This document shows positions 41,701-53,700 of a DNA stretch of 64,000 nt, piece by piece. Where the stretch lies: NCBI GenBank assembly GCA_963513935.1, contig OY740768.1, forward strand, positions 66,514,231 to 66,578,230, in the 5' to 3' direction. Both the position numbers and the translations under genes were made by a program. The DNA is from Aphrophora alni. Lineage: Eukaryota > Arthropoda > Insecta > Hemiptera > Aphrophoridae. Every line of letters starts with the position of its first letter. Within the stretch, counting starts at the first letter, position 1. The notes below the pieces were generated by a model. That model was not told the origin of the DNA. It saw nothing but the letters and a program-made list of their open reading frames with translations, and did not search any database.

Positions 41701-44700
41701 GAAAATATTTTGTTTTATAACATTTTCAACAATGCTACGAATGGTCTACGGAAATCTTGATGTGCCTCATCATGTATGTTAAAATCTTACTGTTAAAATA
41801 AAAATAAAATCTGATGTTTTTCAGCAACTCTGTTCTTCAGCTTCCTATGCAATATCTGTTAAACAATTATCTGTCTTGACACGGAATTGTACGGTAATGA
41901 ATATTTGGACTAGCTACCACAATGGCCAGATTTGACAATTTATCTATCAAACGCTTATGAATATGTGGTTGAATATGTCATTTTCATAAAATTGTTTGTA
42001 TTATGTCTCTACGAGAGTGTGTGTGAATGTAGACCGTAGATGAAAGAAATGGTCTAATTAATCAGAAAGAACTCGGAAGCTTACTCTCTATAATATTTTG
42101 CTGCAAACATGTAATAGTATAAAATTAACGTGAGTGAAACTATCAAATATAAATGTACGCATATGATTATCTCCCCCCCCCCCCCAATCAAACCTTCCTC
42201 ATATTGCAAATTTGCTAATAAACTTTAGCTTGGTAACTGTTAAAAAATAGATTTTTCCGTACGTCTATATGTTAAAACGTTCAACTCTTACGTCATGTTT
42301 ACGGCATATTTTACGCAGTTTTACGTTTCTATTACATAAATCCCGTTACCTTTTATGATGTTCTTCAACTGTAAATGTTGATATGAAATATAACTCTGGC
42401 AGTAAAATCTGCTAAACTGTTTATATGCGTGAAACTTTATTAAAGCTTAGGCAAAGTTTATAAAGGCAATATGTAAGCTGTAAATCCACAGAGCAATACA
42501 CAACTTTTGTTTCGGCGAGCCTCATGTTTGCTTAATTTCCGAATTTCTACAGCAAATGTCAATCAACTTTATTTTATCAAACTTAAAATATAATATAGCG
42601 TTTTTATTTCTGGGCCATTCCTTTCGTACAATATTTCGACCTGTATATAACTTTTTCTGCTAGATATGTATATTCTACAAAATCAAAATTTGTAATGAAG
42701 CGCTTCATTAAAAAAGGTAGGCTAGTCTTGTATAGGACCGTGCGTGGAGACTCATGAATACAGGACTATCTAGTTTGGAGTGTGTAACTCGTTTTTTTAG
42801 TGATAGTCGATAATTCACTGATCCGTTTTTCTCCCATAAAGATTGTAAAAACTCGGGATTACCCTTATTTGTGATTGATTGGATTAAGTGGTGATAAACA
42901 ATGATCTGTGATTTCACCGCTGAACTTGAGTGGAGATGAGAGATTCTTCGCTGTTGAATTATTTTCGGTACGATAGAGAACAATTCCCATCCATTTGTTT
43001 TTAGTACGTGTAAAATTTTCAATTTACAATTTACTTGTATTCAACATAAAATCTACAATAAATGTAGATAAGCTAAATGTAACCTTAAATAATAACGCTG
43101 TGAGAGTAAGCAGGACGTTAAAAAAATCACAATAATCAAATCATGATACCGTATTAGCAAACGAAAAACAAATAGTAATTAAATCACCAAAATCTCTATA
43201 ATCACCTTTCAAAATCATTTACAATGGTTGGTAAGAGCCAAGATACGAAAACCATTCACCGTTGGCTTTCCCCACCACAAAAAAATAACAGAAATCCTAT
43301 TTGGGAGATTGAGATCAATAAACGTCAGTACATACTGGCTGTGTTATAATAATGTCTTCCTTTGGAAGAGAATGGGTTACCTGGTACCTCAACGTTTTCA
43401 TACGTAAATTCGGGATGAAAGAAACTCGTTTTATTTTATTTGAAAAGAAAAATATTGGTGCCATGAAAAGTTGGATTCGTGCTCAATTTCAATATGACCA
43501 TAAAAATTAATTTAACACATTTTTCTCTATTTTTTCTCTTCCCTTCTCCAATATTACATAGTTATGTGTTTATGTAAAACGTATCAAATATCACCTCATT
43601 TTAAAGGACGATTAAAATAAAAGACAAATAAGTATGTTATTTTAAGACAGTGAGCTATTGTAAACAGTTTTTGAACAGCCCGCATAGTCCCTCTTTACAA
43701 ATATTGAATCACCGAAGATAATTTTGATACTTATATTAGGATAAAGGTTCAACAAGGTGGACCGAGTATTCAGTTCACCCGCAGTACAACTAATTCTGGA
43801 TTTGTTATCCCTAATAGAGAGTACATGTGTCGCGTTAACTTAATTCATTTTAATGAAACTGGGTACAATCATTCATATGAACCAATAAAAAAATTATTGT
43901 CGATATAAATAAATATTGAGCTTGATTTGTGAGACTGTATACTTAATGGAATAACTCGAGCACAATTAGTAAGTTTATTTATTCAAACCCATTTCAACGA
44001 CAAATTCGTCATCTTTAGTGTTGCACGAGCTACAATAACTAAACGATAACTCAGTTCTCGTACTATTTGTGTTCAAGTTTTATTTTATTAAGTATTTTCT
44101 ATATGTTTTACTGGAATAAAATTTTTAACTAAAAACTACAGGAGTGATCAAAAATTATCTGTGCATTTGATGATGACAGTACAGAAATACATTAAAATAG
44201 TTTAAATCAACTTATAGTTACAGTCTACAGACATTTCTGGGCATGCTGAACAGTGTTTTGTACACCTCGGTTTACAATCCTAATGTATTCTGTGATTTTC
44301 ATCGTTAACTCGTCATTTTTATTGGGTTTGTTCGCGTACACTGAGTGTTCCATTGGGTTTTTTAAGATCCGTAGAACTTGGATGCCAAATAAGTAAGAAT
44401 ATTGTCACAGTACCGTTGGGAATTGACAGCCTCAGAGAAACAATGGGACCAACTATGCACTTTCGCGACTTTCAAAGCCTTAAACCTATCTTTCCAGCAT
44501 ACAACGGGAATCCATACTGAGATTGTGTATCCATAAACACGTCAGTCCTCACATACACTGTACGCCAGCAAAAAATAAATTTACTTTGTCTGTGAAGAAT
44601 ATGATGTCTTGCAGTTCGCTACAGCTTAGTACTGTCGATGTCGCTACATTCTAATTCAGCTGTAATGATGTAGTCATAGCTTTTATAACCGTATGGGCTC

Positions 44701-47700
44701 CAGCAGAGGAGACACCAACTTGGTGGTATTCTAAGGATATCTAAACCTCCTCTGTATATTAATGGGGTTCCAGATTTGATAGCGCCGCACACTAAATTTC
44801 TCAACATTTCTAAATCAATTGCCGCACTACATTACGATGTGACACCTTGGTCTCCGGAAACTTTACCTGGAATCGTTATTAAACATCTATCTTGTGTGTT
44901 TTATCCACCACACACACATTTTCCCCTAAGAAGTACATTCCTGAAGATTATATTATACCATACACATGTCTTACTTTCCTCATTAATTGGTTCAATAAGC
45001 AACCCTAGAACCAGAGGACACTAACCGCATGTTTCACCCTTAATTAGGCTAATTACATGTAGGCAGATGAAAAGTTTTAGTTTATAGTATTGCCTGAAAA
45101 TAGTACTGTATTTAAAATACGTTTCTGTGTATTCTTTACTATAATGGTCAGGTTTGATCACCCTGTATTTTATTATGAACATCAGTAATTTCGTTCGCGT
45201 CAATGATTCTACTTTAGTTAGCCTAGAAGTTCTTCATATTTATTTATAGCCTCCACTCGCTTCGTTCAATCGGAACACAGTCCTGTCGGCCTAGTGTAAT
45301 TTGTATAAAGTTGGCAACTACCGTAATAGTATGAGATACTAAACACAATTATAAAATAATTTAGACTGTAGTAAGATAAGACGTATAAACAAATGCCGCC
45401 CAACACAACACTAAAATATCAATATATTAAATTTCACCAATATCGATCCGTATGAACCACTAACTACGAGAACGAACAAACAGTGGAAGCGTTTCTTATA
45501 ACATTTTTATTTCTTTTCAGGAAACCCTAAAACAGATATATCCGTAAAAATCGTAACTTTCTTTATAATACTTACATGTGAGAACGTAAAGTACAGTCGC
45601 GAGCTAAGTATTAGATTAAGGAACAAAATGTTTACCTAACATTGAAACCAAACATCCGTTAACGTAATTCCGGAGCCATTCTTGCTATAAGGTTTAAATT
45701 ATTCTGTGTTTATTGACATCAACCAAACATCCGGCATCCTGATGATGTATTAATTATCTTACTGGCGCCTGTGGGAACCTAAAGTCAGGAATTAAAGGGA
45801 TCCAATCAACAAAGCGTTGCCCTAAATCTTAAGATTTATTACTTCATACAGAACATATAAAAAGATAGATTCTACATTCGTGATAAGTATACAGTTTCAT
45901 GAGGGTATTAACCAAAATTTCTAAAGTGGGGTGAAAATGGAGGCCCAAAACTGATTGAATTTTTTAAATTTTTTTTATTAAATTAGGCACAGTTTTTTAT
46001 TTTTAACTACCGAGTTCGAATTTGACATCGGTTTGTTTGTACAAACGTACGCCAATGTACGAAAGATACAAATTGTATTAAAGTTTACATTCATTGACTT
46101 AATTTGATTAAACTCATAATTTTATGTTTTCTGACATAATTTTATGTTTTATAAATTTGACTTTGATTTTCTTTAAATAATTCAAAAGCCGTTAAATGAT
46201 CACGTCAATTGTTTATATTATAATGGCGTTCAACACTCCTTTTTGCCTGTAGACCTAGAACGGCCTTCAGCTAATCTAGTGGTTAGCTTTCTTGCATTAA
46301 AGAGGTTCTATGTTCAATGTCCATGGGGACTTAAACATTTATTATGAACATGGGTTCTTAACTGGTTTTTACACTACGGAGTTTAATTTAGTTTTACTTC
46401 TGGAAATGTTTTTGTTAGACATACGTTCTAATTATCATTAAAGATTTATAAACCGGATGTTCCAAAAGTATGGGAGCTGTCTCGTACTTCCAATTTGTTT
46501 TTTTATATTTATATTGATAAAAATAAATTTTCTGTATGATTTATTAGAATTTAGTCAATTTTATTTCAACTGGAAATTGTTAACGTAAGTTACAAAGAAT
46601 ATTGATAAAAATCATGTAATGAAAATAAAAATTAAGCTAATATTAATTAAACGGAGTAAGTCTAACTAACCGATTTTTTTCACTCATTTTCACTGTATTT
46701 TCATTGTGTACATTTCGTATCAATTTTCATTAGACTTAAAATAAGTGCTGTATATAAATAGACCTCCATGAAAGTTTATCATCGTCATCTATTTTCTAAT
46801 TCAGTTTTTATTAAACTTTGAGTTGCCCCCTCAGGACTCCCCTCCCTCTTAGTTGGTTGGGATTGACATATCCAAAGACATTACCAAAGTTACATTTTCC
46901 TATTTCAATCCGTTCGAAAATTACGGAAGGCCTTCAATATTTTTGAAACACCCTGTATAATGTAAAGTCGGTAAGCTGCTTTTGATAGATTCAACTTTTA
47001 ATAAATTCGTGTAATTGTTCCTTTCTCCTTTTGATAAGTAAATCGCAACTTGGAATTTTAGGAGTAACTTAGTAACCAGTAAGTTTTTATTTTTAAACCT
47101 CTGGGTCCAATTATTATCATTTGATGAAAATAGTTGTAGATTTTTATGAAATCTACAATACGGTAATTTAAATAGAAACTTTAAAATCAATTTTAATTAT
47201 TTTTAAAACGATAAACACAAAAACGATCCTAACAAAACTACTTAAAATGGTTACAAATTTTGTCAAAACTAATAAATTATTACGTCGAAAAATTGTCAAA
47301 CATAAACTGAGTCAAATTTATTAAAATTTTGTAGTTCCTGATGTCATTAGAATTCCTTCTATGTTTAAACCACTCTTGCCAGATATAACTCCGTCATCAA
47401 ATCAAAGTCATGGATACTAATTAACGTTTTACCCTTGACTGAACTATAACAACTGTGCAAAGTACCCTGTCGAGTTGTCGTACGGTTTGATGGCTCCATC
47501 CTGCGACCCGCGTCTTCTTATTAACCTAAGCTAATCAACTACTCAAGTCCCCTTCATTTCTTCCTGTCGTGAACGTCAAAAATGTCAAAATCACCAAAAT
47601 ACAGCCACAGGTAATATCTGTAACTGGCACCGTACATAACAATGCGCTTCTTTCCCTTACAATTGTGGAAATATAACAATCGCTAAATTAAACAAATAGA

Positions 47701-50700
47701 TACACATCTACACCTTATTTTCAACAAGACTATGTTCAGTCTCTTAAAGTTTATGAACCTGAGCATGATGATGTAATCATTGAATCATCTTATTATTGCT
47801 AATCATTTTTTTTATTGTCATTTAAATAATTTATATTTTGGGACCCAAAATTTGTTAAAAATTTATTAAATTCGTTTTCTTTCTCTTGAAAAATATAGAC
47901 TAATATTTGGTAAACCATTTTTCATTTCGGGACTAATTATATGGTTTTTAATGATGACCCCAAAAATCTCTCCCCACCTCCTTCTTACAATAATAAAATC
48001 ATTTAAATATTTTCTTAGACTTATAAGCTAATACTCACAACTTGAAATATATTTTAAGCAATTCCTTCTTTAATTTTTAATTTTTACAAAAAACGCTTGT
48101 GCATTCCTTTTTTTAAGAATAGCGTTTTGTTAAGGTTATGGTTTTTTTTATTGTTAGTAAAACACTACTAGTTCAACATTTCTGTTATTTTTTCTCGGTT
48201 TGTGAACAATTTTAAAGTGAGGCTTCCTGTTTACGTTTTCATGTAAATTTTCCCAACAGAAAGTTTTATTTAAAGTAAAACTTTTTGTAACTTGACCAAA
48301 TGAAGAAACATAATAATGTTATTAAACATATTTTTAAAAATGAAAATAATGTCTTAAGGTTGTGTGTTCTTACTTCCTGGAAGTCTTTCATAACAATACA
48401 GTTAAATTATTCGGGATTCAATCAAAATCTTAAATTATTAGACTAGCACTGTTATTGAAGATGACTCTAAAATATCCAACCGAGTTTACAACATTTTGGC
48501 ATAAGAATAAGCTAATTTCCTATTACATCATACAGTACAAATAATAAATAAAAGTGAGTTTTCATATTAAAATTTTTGTTATATGGAGAAACATGTTTAA
48601 TTTAAAATCATTCTATACTTAATTTTGTTAATGTACTTACTCGCGAGTCGGTAAATTTAATCTTTAAACAAATCAGTTTTTTTTTTTTTTTTCAAAATCC
48701 AGATTTCCAATGTTAATCCTAACAGACAGTAGGCCTAAACCGAAGTAAAACCCATGGCTCACTTGGGATAAAGTAAAAATTGTAACCTCTATAGCAGAAC
48801 ATTGCCTGACATGGCCACCATTTTGAAACATTTATATCAATCCTATTGTTTAACAAACTTGTTAAATATATTGCAAAAATAAACTTGCATTTAAATTTCT
48901 TGACTCTAGGAAACCTATCCTAAAGTTATTATGATGGATACATACAGCAATGAGCAGGTCTCGTTATGGGGATCTGAAAAATGAAAGCACAATCCAGATT
49001 TGCATGGGTCGGAACTCTACTTTCCCAAAAAGATAAATTAATTCAAATAATAAATAAATGGAACACTACTAAAATTAAATCATATACATTTGCACCTAAT
49101 TTAAGTTTTCATAGTCATCTAATTCTGTAGATATAGCAATTTTAAAATATAATTTATAAAATATAGAGCCAAATAATGAAAAACATTTTCTGTCAAAAGT
49201 GTATTTTTTAAATTTCTCTGCCTTAATCACTTTCATAGTTTGTTGAGAGCATCGTGGAACAGTCTATACACTGCAAGTCAATAAAATGCACTTTTTCTGT
49301 TACAGACATCTGGGTCGCAATCCTTTCATTTGTGACTGTAATTTACGTTGGCTAGCAGAGTACCTACATCGAAATCCCACTCTGGAGACATCTGGGGCCC
49401 GATGTGAAACGCCGAAACGAATGCAACGTCGGCGCATAGAAGCTCTCAGAGACGAGAAATTCAAATGTAAGGGTAAGCAACAACCATGCTCTTCCCCTTC
49501 TGCATTGAGCCAGTCTATCCAAACCTTCCTTTATCTTTTGTGTCTAACCTTTCTTACTGACAAATTTAATATTTTCCTTTTCAGTAACATTTTCAATTAA
49601 TATTAATGAAAACAAATTTTAATTTAATTTAGTTCTGCACAAAATAACTTAAGGATGAACATATGTGCTCTCATTCGTTTCATTCTCTTCACCTGATAAA
49701 CATTACTCTTACTTAAAATCCAACATTCAATTTTTAAGGAATGGGAAATTATATTCTTTTACATAAAATAAAATTTCATATTACCAAATTTTTCTCAAAA
49801 CGTTCTAGATATATATACTGAGAATGTGCTTAACAATCTGATAAATAATTAAGAAAAATATTTTAAATCTTCCTAAATGCATATTTTAACTGATAACTCT
49901 TCTATTATATTCCAATATATTAATTCTTAACATGTCCTTTTTTACTGGCAGGTGTTATAAAGCCAATAGGTTAAAGCAAGTAAATTTTATTTCTCATATA
50001 CTTGATTTTAGATGAAAAAATATAGAGATTCTACAAGGACAATGCACCAAGGTTGCATTAACATTATCACTCATCCGTACAAAATCTAAAGCTTAGACAA
50101 GTAAAACATATTGAATTCCAATTTCCACAAAAATGCAGTCAGCAGTTAATGTTGAAATAATCGAAATGAGAAATGAACACAGCCAAAATATATAAACAGT
50201 TTTGTGACACTTGAAGTAAGTCTTACAGTTTAAACTAAAGTACTGAACTATATGTGAAAGAAACAAAGAAGAATGTAATTTCTAAAATACTGTAATGGAC
50301 TGTATACAGTACTATATTATTTCTTCCAATTTAATTAGTGACTATAATTACTTTTAGCTGTAGTTTAACACATTGATTTGTGTCAAACAAATTAAAGTTC
50401 AATAAATTCTATTTTTCACCAATAACTGCCAAATCTGAATTTTTGAAGAGATAGTGACAATAAGTTTTTCTTGGGTCCTTAGAGGCTACATTTTCACAAA
50501 CTTTAATCAAATTCATTATATCCGATTTTTAGACAATCAAAATATTGTGTATGGTCCCAAATTTAAAGTTATATAAAAAATGAAGAGATAAAAAGTCATC
50601 TGGAGAAGTATAGAAACACAAGACATAAATGATTTCTGTACAAAATAAACAAGATATATTAAAATTGCTTCCATATTAAAAATGAGCAAAATTGGCTCAA

Positions 50701-53700
50701 GTGTTTAGGCAATACATAAACCGTCTCTTTTTGAATTTAAGAACCCTCAAAACAGTTCTGCATTAATTTCAAAGTCAATTTTGTTTGCCACTTTAATATT
50801 TTACATAAAATAAAAATCACCTACATTATTTCATTACATTTTATTTTCATATTTAAATTCTATTGTCTATTGCCATGATAATAAATTTAAATAATTTACT
50901 ATAAAAGATATCAATATTATTAATCTTCTTAATTAATATTTATGTAATTTCTCTTGCTTCTATTAATCCAACCTTAACCACTCACCTATTAATGTTAAAT
51001 GTAACTCCTACTTCCTGAGACTTGATGCTTGGGGTGCTTGGTTTGTTCATTGTTTGTGTATTACAGTTGCACTCTAGTTTAAAATACTATTAGTTGTTGT
51101 TATTATTATTAATAATATTATTTATTAGTATTAGTCATTATTTGAAAATACATACAATGTTTGGATGCTTTCTTTAATATCAATTATTATATTTTCCATT
51201 ACATTACGTAATGAAGGTAAACTCTGAATAATATAAAACTGGTTTATAATTTCATTCATTAACAAACATAGTTGTACAAAAATTTTAGCATAATGTTTAC
51301 ATTATCGAATGTCTAATATAGAAATTCTAGCTACTATAATATATCTCTCATTGATAACTGTAACCAACAGCTATGAAATTTAGATTGATCTGTGTTACTA
51401 TGAGTAAAATTAAAACATTGTTAGATCTTTGTATTTTATATATGTTAGAAAACGATTTAAAAATCACATTTTGATCTTATTTTGCTCAAATTCTGAATGT
51501 AGACTAAGTTTTGATAAGTTATAAAATGGCGGTCAATTTTTATTTTATTTTTTTAATGTTTTTTTATATTAGTTTTACAACTAACTTATATAACAAACAG
51601 TAGATTATTCAACAACTCACATTACATTTTTATTCTTTTTAGCTGGTATCAGTCTGTATCCCTTTATGGCCAAATGTGTTTTCTATGTTTAAAAAAAAGG
51701 AGTTATTACAAAAACACAACCATAATTTCAAATTAGAAAGAATCTACTTAATAGCTCTAACCTTAATTTAAGTTGTTAGTATGCAAGCTAGGTTTTCAAT
51801 TTATTGAATAAGATTGGAGGGGGAAAAGGTTTATAAATTCAAAATGGAAGCCATTTGAAATATATTTTGTTAGTTCCTTAATACCTAGGTTGTAGATGAA
51901 CCACTATAATTGATCGATTAGTCCAACTTGGTGATCTACATATTATATTAATATCAAAGTAATTATCGGCAAACAAATGAATAGACAAAAAACATAAAAA
52001 TTAGCTTGTCCTTTCATGGTAGCAAATGGTTTCAAAATGAGTATTTATTTTTTAGTATGTTTTTTTAACAGAGAAGACTTATTTCTGGTTGTTTTTACTT
52101 TACTCGCTAAGAGCTTAAGGCAATTGTATTTTTTTATCTTTGATCCACTGATGGAAAACATGAGGCAATCAAACAACAAACTGATTCTTTGAAATATTAT
52201 TCAACTAAAATATAATCTGCCAAGTAAATTGAGATAGTGATTCATTCTCATATAGTTTTAAGTTATCTGGTACCCTCTTATTCAAAATAACAATAGAAAT
52301 GGCTACTATTTTAAAACAAAATAGTGAAACACGTGAAAAAACATTTTAAAATGGTTAATCAAATTTGTTTAACCCTAGAGTTATAACGTGTAGTCTGACA
52401 GACTATACTGTACTACGGAATGCAATGTCAAAGGGCCATCCCGACTACCTTTCCACTGTGACCAAAGGATAGTATAGGTGTTGGTTACATGTGAATAACA
52501 AGTGTATTTTTACCTCTACACCATCTTTGTCGACTGTGGGACTACGCATTATGATTTACATAACTTTTTGTTCATTCTTAATGCTTTTATTTCATTCTTC
52601 ATTTAGAGTTGTTATATAAATGTAAATAGTGTTATCTATAAATATTAGTACCATAGTTATTTTCTTAGCAATTCAGTAGTTTTTTTTTTTCTTTCTTTTT
52701 TTTATATTTTATTTAACTGTGTAAAAATGAATTATTTGATTTTCTAAATACAAATTGTGAAATCACTGCCGTATTATCTGAATAAGATAGGAAAGATGTG
52801 TATGATTATTCAACAAATGGTGGTGAAACTAGTGAAGTGGAAAACTGTGATGAATTGTCTGAACATCAAAGTTATTCGGAAAGAGATGACACCAATATTG
52901 ATCCAAATTATCAGCCAACAGATGAAGAAATTCAACCAATTAGATCTTCAGTAGCACCATTCTCTGTTACTGTTGAAAGTAGTGATAGTGACCTCTGTTG
53001 TAGATCCTCACTTCCCAAATATTCCTCATCACTCTCCTAGTCCCCAAATTCTATAGGTTCTCAGGTAGGCCTACAATCAAATATTGTCTTACCTAAAGTT
53101 AAACATTTATGAGGAAAAAACTGCCACAAATGGTTATACAAACCATGCTCAAATTTATGAACAAATGTGGGGTTCAAAGAACAGTATTCATTTCATACAA
53201 AACATAATAAAGAAGCATCACAAATTAAAACGCCAGCTGAAAATTTTACATTATTTATAATAGATACAATGATTAAAAAAATAATATATTGTACAAAGCA
53301 AGAAATATTTGATAGATCAAAAAATATTAAACAATAAATGCTACAGTTATAGAAACCAACGTTCCTGAAATCGAAGCTCTTGTTAGGTTGCTTGTAATGA
53401 CCGCTGCTCAGAAATACAATCAACTTAATTCTGAAGAGCTTTTCAATGCTTCCTTTAGTGGATCATGGTATGTGACTTATGTGAGCAAGGACAGGTTTAA
53501 TTTATAATCGACTGTTTATGGTTTGATGATAAAAGTAATAGGCAAGAAAGACAACAAATTGATGTTTGCTCATATAAGGGAAATTTAGGGATCAATTTGT
53601 TTTTTAAATTATCTGATAGACTATGATTAATGTTTGTAAAAATAACATTATAATTTTAGGGTTAAAAACCAATTTTGTGAATCAATTAAAATCATTTAGT

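Larger units (their letters stand above)
36132..49305 (+). other. slit: slit intron between D2 LRR5 and LRRCT (13.2 kb)
   Basis: Contains a transposase tail remnant (39880-40110), an E-box cluster (41220-41334), a 13-base C run near 42173, a TA-flanked mariner-type element (44139-45165), a tRNA-like piece (46262-46330) and a MITE-like element (46451-46955). The stretches 36132-39800 and 47000-49300 show no gene. Confidence 0.7.

Noticed and set aside
42708..43022. 104-codon minus-strand open frame
   Set aside because: No recognisable domain or splice signals; possibly a chance frame.
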